This document shows positions 16,694 through 25,741 of a DNA stretch of 64,000 bases, piece after piece. Each line of letters begins with the position of its first letter. Positions within the stretch are counted from its first letter, which is position 1. Origin of the DNA: JAJAZB01 sp964244295 (lineage in GTDB: Bacteria; Bacteroidota; Bacteroidia; Cytophagales; Spirosomataceae). Under the pieces are notes generated by a model. That model saw nothing but the letters and a program-made list of their open reading frames with translations, did no database searches and was not told the DNA's origin. The stretch is taken from positions 10,098 to 74,097 of the forward strand of contig CAXTIG010000036.1 in assembly GCA_964244295.1 (NCBI GenBank). Direction: 5' to 3'. Made by a program: the position numbers and the translations under genes.

Positions 16694-17362
16694 ATGGAAA
16701 CGCTGGAAGAAATTAAAGAAGTTTTGATTGCCACGGCCAAACAAACGGCGGAAAACGCCAAACGTTTTGACCTACAAGCGACGCGTTTCGACCAGCAAAT
16801 GGTCGAGAGTTACCAGCGCTTCGACCAGCAAATGGTCGAGAGCAATCAGCGTTTTGACCAGCAAATGGTCGAGAGCAAGCGACAGTTCGAGGATGAAATC
16901 CGAACGTTGAACCGCAAGTTGGGTGAAATGACCAATTGGCTCGGCGAGTTTGCCGAATACCAGATTCTGCCCGCTGCCACACGGTTGTTCCGCCAGCAAA
17001 ACCTGCCCCTGCACGAGGTGTACGTCCGGCTCCGGCAGGAAGACGAAGAAGGCTACGGCATTTACGAAGTCGATATTCTCGTGGCGAATTCCACTGTTGC
17101 CGTGGCCCTCGAAGTGAAAAATACGCTGCGACAGCGCGACGTGGAAGAGCACCTGGAGCGGTTGGAAAAAATGAAGCAGTTCCCACTCAAAGTCATCCGC
17201 GACACGGACGTGTACGGGGCGGTGGCGGGCATGGTGGTCAAGAAGGAAGTCGAGGAATTTGCCACCCGCAAGGGATTGTACGTCATCAAACCCTCCGGCG
17301 ATACGGCAGAAATCAGCAACGCCGCCGTGGTGAAACCGAAAATCTGGCACACGAACGCGTGA
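16694..17362 (+). CDS. Coiled-coil protein with PD-(D/E)XK-nuclease-like C-terminus (DUF3782-like)
   Basis: A 222-residue protein. Residues about 15-75 are helical and contain three copies of an 11-residue unit (RFDQQMVESxQ) encoded by 33-bp tandem repeats. The C-terminal half has a PD-(D/E)XK-like core: GIYEVDILVANS, then VALEVKNTLRQRDVEEHLERL, where Asp, Glu and Lys fit the nuclease pattern. This layout matches DUF3782-type proteins, which often carry variable coiled-coil repeats; their function is unknown. It is inserted between sufS and a toxin-antitoxin pair. The start is the ATG at 16694. Confidence 0.65.
   Translation: METLEEIKEVLIATAKQTAENAKRFDLQATRFDQQMVESYQRFDQQMVESNQRFDQQMVESKRQFEDEIRTLNRKLGEMTNWLGEFAEYQILPAATRLFRQQNLPLHEVYVRLRQEDEEGYGIYEVDILVANSTVAVALEVKNTLRQRDVEEHLERLEKMKQFPLKVIRDTDVYGAVAGMVVKKEVEEFATRKGLYVIKPSGDTAEISNAAVVKPKIWHTNA
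16784..16882 (+). repeat. Three 33-bp tandem repeats within the DUF3782-like gene
   Basis: Units at 16784-16816, 16817-16849 and 16850-16882 share the core GACCAGCAAATGGTCGAGAG and encode RFDQQMVES plus two variable residues. The copies are nearly identical at DNA level, so the expansion looks recent. Confidence 0.85.
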
Positions 17363-17390
17363 GCGTCCACGAAACCGAGGACGGATTTTT

Positions 17391-17579
17391 ATGAAAAAGA
17401 TCGAAGTCATTCAATCGCTGCAAGACCTTCCGGAAGAGGTTTCAGCCGACGAAGTCATCGAACGCATTCTTCTGCTGAAGCGGATTGACCAGGCTTTTGA
17501 GGAACTCCGGGAGGGGAAAGGCATTCCTCACGAGCAGGTGATGGCCGATGCACAAGCATGGCTGAACGCACGAAAATAA
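17391..17579 (+). CDS. Small antitoxin of a RelE/ParE module
   Basis: A 62-residue, highly charged helical protein (LPEEVSADEVIERILLLKRI, then a C-terminal EQVMADAQAWLNARK). The C-terminal helix resembles the toxin-binding tails of bacterial addiction-module antitoxins. It overlaps the RelE/ParE-like gene by 22 nt, which is the main reason for the call. Confidence 0.7.
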   Translation: MKKIEVIQSLQDLPEEVSADEVIERILLLKRIDQAFEELREGKGIPHEQVMADAQAWLNARK

Positions 17580-17854
17580 CCTGGATGTCCCGTGCGGAGG
17601 AAGATTTCCGGAATATCCTCAGCGGCTTGTACGACGTTTCACCTGCTTACGCCCAGCAGTGGACGGAGGAGGTGAGCAAGAAAACGGAACGCTTGCTCCA
17701 CTTTCCGCTGATGGGTCGGATTGTTCCTGAGAAAGAGTTGTCTTTCTTTCGGGAAATCTTCGTCGGGCGTTACCGGATAATGTATTGCGTGATGCCGGAG
17801 ACGATTTACATCATGACGATTCAGCCTATGTCGGGTTCGCTACGAAATTTGTGA
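17558..17854 (+). CDS. RelE/ParE family toxin
   Basis: A 98-residue RelE/ParE-fold protein: ITWMSRAEEDFRNILSGLY, a helix-rich middle, FPLMGRIVPE, then the conserved strands FREIFVGRYRIMYCV and ETIYIMTI. The ATG at 17558 lies within the antitoxin gene. Members inhibit gyrase (ParE) or cleave ribosome-bound mRNA (RelE); which applies here cannot be told from sequence. It ends three bases before sufE, so the pair is a compact cassette in the SUF operon. Confidence 0.82.
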   Translation: MAERTKITWMSRAEEDFRNILSGLYDVSPAYAQQWTEEVSKKTERLLHFPLMGRIVPEKELSFFREIFVGRYRIMYCVMPETIYIMTIQPMSGSLRNL

Positions 17855-17857
17855 CAC

Positions 17858-18292
17858 ATGACCATCAACGAAACCCAGGACGAAATCATCGACGAGTTTG
17901 CGCTCTTCGACGATTGGGCCGATAAGTACGAGTACATCATCGACCTCGGCAAAAAACTGCCGCCCCTGGCCGAGCCGTACAAAACCGAGGAAAACATCAT
18001 CAAAGGCTGCCAGAGCCGGGTGTGGCTGCACGCCCACCTCGACGGCGATTTGCTGAAGTTCGAAGCCGATTCCGACGCCATCATCGTCAAGGGTCTCGTC
18101 AGTATTCTGGTTCGGGCGCTTTCCGGCCACACACCCGAAGAAATCGCCGCCGCTGAGGTGTACGTGCTGGAAAAAGTGGGTTTGCAGCAACACCTCGCGC
18201 AGACCCGCTCCAACGGTTTAGCGGCGATGCTGAAGCAGATGAAAAATTACGCGGTGGCCTTTCAGGTGCTGCAAAAAAGCGAAATCCAATGA
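17858..18292 (+). CDS. sufE: Cysteine desulfuration protein SufE
   Basis: Accepts persulfide sulfur from SufS and passes it to the SUF scaffold. The 144-residue sequence has the family pattern DEIIDEFALFDDWADKYEYI, GKKLPPL, and the acceptor Cys51 in NIIKGCQSRVWLHA. It overlaps the next gene by 4 nt (ATGA), showing the operon continues. Its position far from sufS is due to the inserted genes. Confidence 0.95.
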   Translation: MTINETQDEIIDEFALFDDWADKYEYIIDLGKKLPPLAEPYKTEENIIKGCQSRVWLHAHLDGDLLKFEADSDAIIVKGLVSILVRALSGHTPEEIAAAEVYVLEKVGLQQHLAQTRSNGLAAMLKQMKNYAVAFQVLQKSEIQ

Positions 18293-18600
18293 CGGAGGAA
18301 GAATTGAAAGAAAAAGTCGTCATGGCCCTCAAGGGCGTGTACGACCCCGAAATCCCGGTCGATATTTACGAACTGGGTTTGATTTACGACATCAAGGTGT
18401 TCCCGATCAACAACGTGTACGTGCTGATGACGCTCACCTCGCCCGCCTGCCCTTCGGCGGGCACGATTCCCGGCGAAGCCGAACAGAAAATCCGGGAAAT
18501 CGAAGGCGTCTCCGACGTGTCCGTCGAACTGACCTTCGACCCGCCGTACTCCCAGGACATGATGTCGGAAGTTGCCAAGTTGGAACTTGGGTTTATGTAA
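18289..18600 (+). CDS. MIP18/DUF59 family Fe-S maturation protein (SufT-like)
   Basis: A 103-residue DUF59 protein: KGVYDPEIPVDIYELGLIYDI, then MTLTSPACPSAGTIPGEAE with the conserved cysteine, and VELTFDPPYSQDMM. Family members assist Fe-S cluster delivery and are a standard last gene in Bacteroidota SUF clusters. It overlaps sufE by ATGA. Confidence 0.93.
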   Translation: MTEEELKEKVVMALKGVYDPEIPVDIYELGLIYDIKVFPINNVYVLMTLTSPACPSAGTIPGEAEQKIREIEGVSDVSVELTFDPPYSQDMMSEVAKLELGFM

Positions 18601-18702
18601 TTTGAGAAATTGAGAATGTGCTAATTTGAAAATGCAGGCACATTCCCGGAACTGTTCGCATTTTCAAATTGTCACATCTTCAAATTTTCAACTTCAACCG
18701 AT

Positions 18703-19143
18703 ATGTCCATGTACCCCGAACACCTCGTCGCGCCCATGCGGCAGGACATCGTGGAGGGCGGTTTTACCGAACTCCGCACCCCCGAAGACGTCGATACCGC
18801 GATGGCGAAGGCCGAGGAAGGCACCACGCTGCTGTTTATCAACTCGGTTTGTGGCTGCTCGGCCCGCACCGCCCGCCCCGGCGCGAAGTGGGCCGTGACG
18901 GAATCCCAGTTCAAACCCGACCACCTGCTGACGGTGTTCGCCGGGGTGGACCTGGATGCCACCGAGAAAGCCCGCGAGTACACGCTGCCCTACCCGCCCT
19001 CTTCGCCCTCGATTGCGCTGTTCAAAGACGGCGAACTGGTGCATTTCGTGGAGCGTCACCACATCGAAGGCCGCCCCGCCGAGATGATTGCCCAGCACCT
19101 GGAAATGGTGTTCGAAGAATTCTGCTCGCCCGCCGAAGCGTAG
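18703..19143 (+). CDS. BrxA/BrxB family bacilliredoxin
   Basis: A 146-residue member of the YphP/YqiW bacilliredoxin family with the characteristic Cys-Gly-Cys: INSVCGCSARTARPG (Cys50, Cys52). It should remove bacillithiol from oxidised proteins. It follows the SUF genes after a 100-nt word-repeat gap (TTTGAGAAATTGAGAAT words), so it may be cotranscribed with them; Fe-S assembly and bacillithiol are linked in other bacteria. The stop abuts an inverted repeat shared with the gluconate kinase gene. Confidence 0.88.
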   Translation: MSMYPEHLVAPMRQDIVEGGFTELRTPEDVDTAMAKAEEGTTLLFINSVCGCSARTARPGAKWAVTESQFKPDHLLTVFAGVDLDATEKAREYTLPYPPSSPSIALFKDGELVHFVERHHIEGRPAEMIAQHLEMVFEEFCSPAEA

Positions 19144-19200
19144 GTAGCTACGAACTTTAGTTCGTAGTGGGCCAGCAGGACCGCGTACTAAAGTTCGCGG

Positions 19201-19205
<5 letters not shown>
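19143..19205. repeat. Inverted repeat overlapping both convergent stops (bacilliredoxin/kinase)
   Basis: Arms 19143-19161 (GGTAGCTACGAACTTTAGT) and 19187-19205 pair with two mismatches. The first arm begins at the last base of the bacilliredoxin stop; the second contains the stop of the FGGY kinase (TAG on the minus strand at 19201-19203). Confidence 0.8.
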
Positions 19206-20658
<1,453 letters not shown>

Positions 20659-20668
20659 GGGGGGTCGA

Positions 20669-20713
20669 AACTTCCCGAAATTACTCCGTAACGGGTTAAA
20701 CTTTCGGGAAGTT
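20669..20713. repeat. Dispersed palindrome, copy 1 (AACTTCCCGAAA...TTTCGGGAAGTT)
   Basis: Arms 20669-20680 and 20702-20713 are perfect, with an inner CCGTAACGG palindrome. A near-identical copy lies at 44729-44774. It sits in the divergent promoter region between the kinase and gntP. Confidence 0.85.
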
Positions 20714-20770
20714 AGTCGGCGTGAACGTTTTTACTTGCATTTTCACGCCTTGCTTAACCTCAACCACCAC

Positions 20771-22090
20771 ATGACCCTTCTCATTGTCGCCGCTGGCGTC
20801 GCCCTGCTGCTCGTTCTCATTCTCGTTCTTAAACTCAACGCTTTTCTTTCCCTCATTCTCACCTCGCTGTTCGTGGGCCTCGGCCAGGGCATGGCCCCCG
20901 TCGGTCTGCTCAAATCCATCGAAAAAGGCGTGGGCAGCACGCTCGGTTCGGTGGCGTTCATCCTCGGTTTTGGCGTGATTCTGGGCAAAATCTTGACCGA
21001 AACCGGCGCGGCCCGGCGCATCACCACCCGGCTGGTCGAAGCCTTCGGGGTGAAGGGCGTGAAGTACGCAATGGTGCTGACGGGTTTCGCCGTGGGCATT
21101 GCCATGTTTTACAACACGGCCTTCGTGGTGCTCGTCCCGATTATTTTCACTACCGCCCTCGAAACCGGCCTGCCGCTGATCTACCTCGCCCTGGCGATGG
21201 CCTCGTCGCTGAGCATCACCCACGGCTACCTTCCCCCTCACCCCGGCCCCACGGCCATTGCGGCCCTGTTCGGGGCCAACATGGGGCGTACGCTGATGTA
21301 CGGTACGCTCGTGGCCATTCCCGCCATGTTCGTCACGGGGGTTATTTTCCCGGAATTCCACCGCAAGCGCATCGCCAACCCACCGAAGGGCCTCTTCGAG
21401 TCGCGGGATTTTACGGATGCCGAAATGCCCGGTTTTGGCATCAGCCTGCTGGCGGCCCTGGTGCCCGTGCTGCTGATGGCCACCGCCACCGCCGCCGAAC
21501 TGGCCCTCCCGTCCGACTCTCCCGCCCTGCCGGTATTCAAGTTTTTCGGCGATTCGATGGTGGCCGTGCTGCTGGCCGCGCTGTTTGCGCTGTGGGCGCT
21601 GGGCACCCGGCGCGGCCTGGGCATGAAGCAACTCATGAAGTGGTCGGACGAGTCGGTCGGGGCCGTGGCGGGAATTCTGCTCATCATCGCGGGAGGCGGG
21701 GCCTTCAAGCAGGTGCTCATCGACTCCGGCGTGGGCGACGTGATTGCGGCGGCGTTCAAAGGCTCCGCCCTCTCGCCGCTGATACTGGGCTGGCTGATTG
21801 CCTCGGCGGTGCGGGTCACGCTCGGCTCGGCCACGGTGGCGGGGTTGATGGCGGGCGGCATCATGCAGCCCATCTTGGCCGCTGATCCAAGCATCAACAA
21901 AGAACTAATGGTCATCTCCCTCGGCGCGGGCAGTTTGATGTTCAGCCACGTCAACGACGCAGGCTTCTGGCTTTTCAAGGAATACTTCGGCCTCGACATC
22001 AAAAACACGATTATGACCTGGTCGATTATGGAAACGATTGTGGCCGTGGTGGGGCTGTTGGGGGTATTAGGATTGAGTTTGGTGGTGTGA
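20771..22090 (+). CDS. gntP: Gluconate:H+ symporter, GntP family
   Basis: A 439-residue inner-membrane permease of the GntP family with about 12-14 hydrophobic helices. Family features: GFGVILGKILTETGAARRIT, the histidine-rich loop SITHGYLPPHPGPTA, and ILGWLIASAVRVTLGSATVAG. The ATG at 20771 gives the usual start (MTLLIVAAGVALLLVLILVL); the longer frame from 20735 runs into the palindrome. Divergent from the FGGY kinase, it forms a gluconate uptake and phosphorylation pair. No GntR-type regulator is nearby. Confidence 0.9.
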   Translation: MTLLIVAAGVALLLVLILVLKLNAFLSLILTSLFVGLGQGMAPVGLLKSIEKGVGSTLGSVAFILGFGVILGKILTETGAARRITTRLVEAFGVKGVKYAMVLTGFAVGIAMFYNTAFVVLVPIIFTTALETGLPLIYLALAMASSLSITHGYLPPHPGPTAIAALFGANMGRTLMYGTLVAIPAMFVTGVIFPEFHRKRIANPPKGLFESRDFTDAEMPGFGISLLAALVPVLLMATATAAELALPSDSPALPVFKFFGDSMVAVLLAALFALWALGTRRGLGMKQLMKWSDESVGAVAGILLIIAGGGAFKQVLIDSGVGDVIAAAFKGSALSPLILGWLIASAVRVTLGSATVAGLMAGGIMQPILAADPSINKELMVISLGAGSLMFSHVNDAGFWLFKEYFGLDIKNTIMTWSIMETIVAVVGLLGVLGLSLVV

Positions 22091-22448
22091 GGTCAGACTG
22101 TTTTTTTACGAGATTTACGCACCGACTCAAACATGGAAGGCTTTGCCCAAATGCAGCCTATCATGAAAAAGGGTACTGTGGAGGCCGACTACGGCAGCAG
22201 GGGCTGATTCTGATCGGGATGATTTTTTGAATTAGGTGGAGAAGCGGCGGGCCACCGATTGCTGGTAAGGCGAAAGTCATGGTTGTTTTGTATAGAATAA
22301 AAAAACAACCGAATGAACCTGTTCAGCCAGGCAAATGAGTACGATAACGCTCGATGCCACCGTTTGCAAAACGGCACTGAGTTTCCAGATAAACATCCCG
22401 AACCACCACAGAAAACCCCGGCATGGGCCGGGGTTTTCTAAGATACCG
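22091..22448. other. Intergenic interval, no convincing gene
   Basis: It holds a possible 24-codon ORF (22133-22207, + strand, MEGFAQMQPIMKKGTV...) with no recognisable family, then AT-rich sequence and the terminator at 22410-22439. The ORF may be a remnant; nothing else is visible. Confidence 0.5.
22410..22439. terminator. Bidirectional terminator between gntP and the next minus-strand genes
   Basis: A 13-bp perfect stem (AGAAAACCCCGGC, 22410-22422 with 22427-22439) closes a 4-nt loop, with T-rich runs on both strands. It sits at a convergent junction. Confidence 0.85.
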
Positions 22449-22652
22449 TTAATTTTTTGACGATTTTCTCTTCCTTGTTTTCCTCCCAACCCGCACCACC
22501 GGAGCCGGTGCGCCTGCCGGTTCGGGAAGGGGATCGGTTACATCCACCCGGAAGCCGTGTTTGGTGAGTAGCACCGATACCGAATTGAGTTTCAGTTTGC
22601 GGCTGTGGGGGCGGGGTTCCGCGCTGGAGTCGGTGTTTTTGTGATAATTCAT
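22449..22652 (-). CDS. Small basic hypothetical protein
   Basis: A 67-residue protein: a polar N-terminus, a central LKLNSVSVLLTKHGFRVDV segment and a very basic proline-rich tail (RVGRKTRKRKSSKN). It starts 2 nt after the stop of the larger acidic gene upstream, so the two are cotranscribed. The basic tail could bind nucleic acid or its acidic neighbour, but that is speculation. No family recognised. Confidence 0.55.
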   Translation of the reverse strand: MNYHKNTDSSAEPRPHSRKLKLNSVSVLLTKHGFRVDVTDPLPEPAGAPAPVVRVGRKTRKRKSSKN

Positions 22653-22654
22653 GC

Positions 22655-23167
22655 TTACACTGGTTCGCCAACGTCACCCTGCGAGGGGGAATACCGCGTG
22701 TCTTTCGAGCCGTCGGCGTTGTGATCAAGGCCTTCCGTTTCGTCGAGGTCTTCGTCGGCACCGGCATCCACTTCCTCGTCTTCGAGGTCGCTGGTGGCCT
22801 CGGCGCGGGCATCGCCTTCGAGGTCGGCTACTTCCTCGGCTTCGTCTTCGCCCACCACTACCTGCGCGTCATCGTCCACCTCAGCGGTCAAGTCACGGTC
22901 GTCGTCACCGAGGTAAAACTCACCGGTGGGATCCTGGGGGATGCCGGAGTGGTTGGACGATCCCGTCGGGAAGGTGCTTTCGCCGGGCTTCACCGCCGGA
23001 CTGGGGTTGATGTTAGTCAGCGGTTCGTAGGGGGTATCGGGGCTGCCGCCGTAGCCTCGCTCGCTGGAATTGACGGGGCCGTACCCGGTGCTACCGGAAC
23101 CGATTCCTCCCGTAAAAAAATCAAACTGGCGCGAGTAATCGCCGCCAAACTGGGTTGGATGTTTCAT
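22655..23167 (-). CDS. Acidic, disordered hypothetical protein
   Basis: A 170-residue protein without signal peptide or membrane segment. The first 60 residues are rich in Gly, Ser and Tyr; residues about 85-150 are a long acidic run (DDDAQVVVGEDEAEEVADLE and similar). Such composition points to an intrinsically disordered protein. It forms a two-gene unit with the small basic protein downstream. Similar low-complexity acidic proteins recur at 24168-24566, so a shared stress-related role is possible but unproven. Confidence 0.55.
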   Translation of the reverse strand: MKHPTQFGGDYSRQFDFFTGGIGSGSTGYGPVNSSERGYGGSPDTPYEPLTNINPSPAVKPGESTFPTGSSNHSGIPQDPTGEFYLGDDDRDLTAEVDDDAQVVVGEDEAEEVADLEGDARAEATSDLEDEEVDAGADEDLDETEGLDHNADGSKDTRYSPSQGDVGEPV

Positions 23168-23267
23168 GACGTTGGCTGGTTGACGAATACCGGAAGTTCG
23201 TCAAAAACGTATGCCAGTAGCCAGGGAACGAATTTTTTGCGGCCTGGGGTAAAAACCCCTCAATTTG

Positions 23268-24026
23268 ATGTATCTCTCCATTATCACGCCCACGCACAAC
23301 CGCCTGTCGTTTTTGAAAGAAGCCGTTGCCAGTGTCCAACGCAGCAGCACCCAGCCGCTGGATTTACCGGTCGAACACGTCGTCCATGAGGTAGGCAGTA
23401 CCGACAGCACCCGGCACTGGCTCCAGACTGCCCCGGAGGCTGGTTCGCTCGTCACACTTTTTTCGGATGAAAAAAAAGGGCCTGCGCCGGCCCGCAACGA
23501 GGCCATCGCCCAATCGAAGGGAGAATTTTTACTGCCCCTCGACGACGACGATCTGCTTCTTCAACGCACGGCCTACCACTTTGCTTATGCACTCACGCAG
23601 GATGGTCCGCCCGCTGACTGGGCCGTGAGCGATTTCCTGCGCGTGGACGAAACGGGGCGCTACCTACCGGGTGAAGATTACTACGGCTGGCGGTTTGGGT
23701 CGGTGAAAGAGATGCTGGCAGCAATTTTTTCGGCCAATCATTTTATTCAAGGCAACGTCTGCTACCGCCGGAGCTTGTTCGATCGGGTGGGCGGCTACGA
23801 CCCCAACCTGGCGATGGCCGAAGATCTCGACCTCTACGTGCGTTTTCTGCTCGATGGGCAACTGCCCCGCTACGTGCCCACCGTGAGCCACCTGCACCGG
23901 ATGCACCGCTCGAACGTGTCGAAAGGCGTGAACGCCGACCACTACAACGACGACATGACCCGGCTGTACGAAAAGTACGAAGGCCCTCTCCAGCGGCTGG
24001 GTGTGGAATTGCAGTTGCTCGGCTGA
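23268..24026 (+). CDS. Family 2 glycosyltransferase
   Basis: A 252-residue GT-A fold glycosyltransferase. The N-terminus SIITPTHNRLSFLKEAVASV is typical of GT2, GSTDSTRHWL replaces the usual DDGSTD, and the metal-binding acidic motif is FLLPLDDDDLLLQ; later VGGYDPNLAMAEDLDLYVRF supplies the catalytic-region Glu-Asp. No membrane segment, so it is probably cytosolic or peripheral. The ATG at 23268 is preferred over a TTG one codon earlier. Acceptor unknown; no polysaccharide cluster surrounds it. Confidence 0.85.
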   Translation: MYLSIITPTHNRLSFLKEAVASVQRSSTQPLDLPVEHVVHEVGSTDSTRHWLQTAPEAGSLVTLFSDEKKGPAPARNEAIAQSKGEFLLPLDDDDLLLQRTAYHFAYALTQDGPPADWAVSDFLRVDETGRYLPGEDYYGWRFGSVKEMLAAIFSANHFIQGNVCYRRSLFDRVGGYDPNLAMAEDLDLYVRFLLDGQLPRYVPTVSHLHRMHRSNVSKGVNADHYNDDMTRLYEKYEGPLQRLGVELQLLG

Positions 24027-24167
24027 CGCGATTTCTCCCGCCTCAGTGGGCGGGAATTACTCAGCTACCCCCGCCGGGAAAGCCTCCGGTGAATGGCACG
24101 GATTTAGACAAACAGACCAGCGTTCACTTGTCTAAATTCTAATTAAACTTCAACCAGTAACAAACTC

Positions 24168-24566
24168 ATGGAAACCAACCAACCGCAGGGCACCGGAATG
24201 GGCCAGCAGAACCAGAGTCGGCAACAAGACCAAACCAACGACCAAAACCAGGGAATGAGCCAGCAAGATCCCTACAACAGTGGCTACGGCAATACTGGTA
24301 CGGGGCAAGCCGAACAGTCAGGCCAGAATCAGGGGCAGTCGGGGGCATCGACCTCCGGCGGTGGCAACCAAACCCAGATGGGCAATGCCGGGGTAGGCAC
24401 GGGTCAGTACGCCCGCGATTCGGACGACGACATGAATGCCCAGAATAACCCTTCGGCAGAAGATACGGATGACATGGACGACGAAACGGATACCACGGAT
24501 CGTGAACCGAGCGACATGGACGATACGACGGGCAGCGACTCCGGCTCAATGAGCGAGCGCGGCTGA
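24168..24566 (+). CDS. Disordered Gln/Asn-rich then Asp-rich hypothetical protein
   Basis: A 132-residue protein with no hydrophobic core. Residues 1-70 are rich in Gln, Asn and Gly (MGQQNQSRQQDQTNDQNQG); the last 50 are rich in Asp, Thr and Ser with repeated DDMDD motifs. It is likely intrinsically disordered and soluble. It stands alone, with a strong terminator after it. Function unknown; hydrophilin-like stress protection is one possibility. Confidence 0.6.
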   Translation: METNQPQGTGMGQQNQSRQQDQTNDQNQGMSQQDPYNSGYGNTGTGQAEQSGQNQGQSGASTSGGGNQTQMGNAGVGTGQYARDSDDDMNAQNNPSAEDTDDMDDETDTTDREPSDMDDTTGSDSGSMSERG

Positions 24567-24593
24567 TAGTTCGTTCGCTACGTCGCTACCGAC

Positions 24594-24624
24594 AAAGCCC
24601 ACGCCCGATTCTGGCGTGGGCTTT
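24594..24624 (+). terminator. Rho-independent terminator
   Basis: A 12-bp stem (AAAGCCCACGCC, 24594-24605 with 24613-24624) closes a 7-nt loop and is followed by a T run. Confidence 0.88.
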
Positions 24625-24772
24625 TTTTCGTATCGAAAAGGTTTCGGCTTTCAAAAGCAAGCAAACGTGACGAATCTGTCGCTTCACAAATCAGGCGGAG
24701 CCGTTCTAAACTCCGCCTAAGTCAGTTTAAGGCATGGTATTTTGAAGGATTAGCTCAAAACCAAGCACGACT

Positions 24773-25054
24773 ATGGCTACCATCAACAGCAATACAAACC
24801 GAAATCAAATCAAGCAGGGACCACTCGGTAAAGACCTCAACAAGTACCACACCGAAGAACGCCTGGCAGGCACCGAGCAGCCTTTAGAACAAAAAGCCCC
24901 CGAAAAAGGCTACAGCACGGACCCTGCCCAGGGCAAAACGGACGTAAGCCTGCATCTGGCCGACGAAGACCAGGATCGCCACCTTGACTCGGAGAAAGAA
25001 GCGAGGGAGTTGCAGGAAAGTTACCAGATGCACGAGACGAAAAGCACGGAATGA
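24773..25054 (+). CDS. Small hydrophilic hypothetical protein
   Basis: A 93-residue charged protein (NTNRNQIKQGPLGKDLNKYH; LADEDQDRHLDSEKEARELQ) with no signal or membrane segment. The C-terminal third is probably helical. No family recognised; it resembles the neighbouring low-complexity proteins in style. A 28-bp hairpin follows 10 nt after the stop. Confidence 0.55.
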   Translation: MATINSNTNRNQIKQGPLGKDLNKYHTEERLAGTEQPLEQKAPEKGYSTDPAQGKTDVSLHLADEDQDRHLDSEKEARELQESYQMHETKSTE

Positions 25055-25063
25055 GTCGTCGGG

Positions 25064-25121
25064 CACCAAAAGACAGCGGATTCGGGAAGTTACAACTTCC
25101 TGAATCCGCTGTCTTTTGGTG
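25064..25121. terminator. Long hairpin, probable bidirectional terminator
   Basis: Arms 25064-25091 and 25094-25121 (28 nt, starting CACCAAAAGACAGCGGATTC) pair with a single mismatch. It lies at a convergent junction. Confidence 0.75.
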
Positions 25122-25207
25122 TTTACTGACGTTAAAAAAGGGGCGTTCCGCTACGAACGTCCCTCGCCTGCGGGTAAAATAGCCCCGCAGGTGATTGGCA
25201 AGCGGAT

Positions 25208-25510
25208 TTAATTGCTGCCGTCGCGCATATCCTTCTTCACTTTCTTGGCACCTTTCTCCACCCCTTCGGCGGCGTCACCGGTCGTTTTTTTAGCGGCGCG
25301 TTTCGTTTTCCGTGCTGCCCTTTGTGCGTCGTCGCCTACTTCTTGACCGGCCTCTTTCACGTCTTCTTTCGTGTTGCGTGCTCCCCGACGCACATCGGCT
25401 TTCGTGTTTTCAACGCGCTCTTTGGTTGTTTTGCGGTCGTCTTGCGCCAGTGTCTTTTCAACAACCAGCATTGCGGCGGCAGTCAGCGCGACCAACACTA
25501 TCTTTTTCAT
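25208..25510 (-). CDS. Exported lysine-rich helical protein
   Basis: A 100-residue protein: signal peptide MKKIVLVALTAAAMLVVEKTLAQ, then repeated heptad-like charged segments (RVENTKADVRRGARNTKEDV, DAQRAARKTKRAAKKTTGD). The pattern resembles LEA-like or YtxH-like amphipathic helical stress proteins. The ATG at 25510 is chosen because it begins the signal peptide; the frame extends upstream without support. Periplasmic location inferred. Confidence 0.65.
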   Translation of the reverse strand: MKKIVLVALTAAAMLVVEKTLAQDDRKTTKERVENTKADVRRGARNTKEDVKEAGQEVGDDAQRAARKTKRAAKKTTGDAAEGVEKGAKKVKKDMRDGSN

Positions 25511-25660
25511 AGCGAAGTGATTTTCGGGTGAACCTGATTGCGTGCCAATGACAAAAAAAGTGTTCCTTTTTTCGGACAAAGCAGAAAGGCACTCCAAGTG
25601 GCAAGCGTGCCTCAATCGGGCGACTGGCTGAGGTCATGCTTCCTCACGTAGTCCAACAAA

Positions 25661-25689
25661 AATCCCCCGGCGCAAGGCACCGGGGGATT
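25661..25689 (-). terminator. Rho-independent terminator of the 25742-26335 gene
   Basis: A 10-bp stem (AATCCCCCGG, 25661-25670 with 25680-25689), followed on the minus strand by a T run. Confidence 0.8.
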
Positions 25690-25741
25690 CGCTCTTATCA
25701 ATCCCTCTCATCATACAAGGTCTGAAGCAGACCAAGTGTCG

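Noticed and set aside
16784..16882. Possible CRISPR-like repeats
   Set aside because: Contiguous in-frame coding repeats without spacers.
22133..22207. 24-codon ORF MEGFAQMQPIMKKGTV
   Set aside because: Too short, no family, no promoter; noted only in the interval entry.
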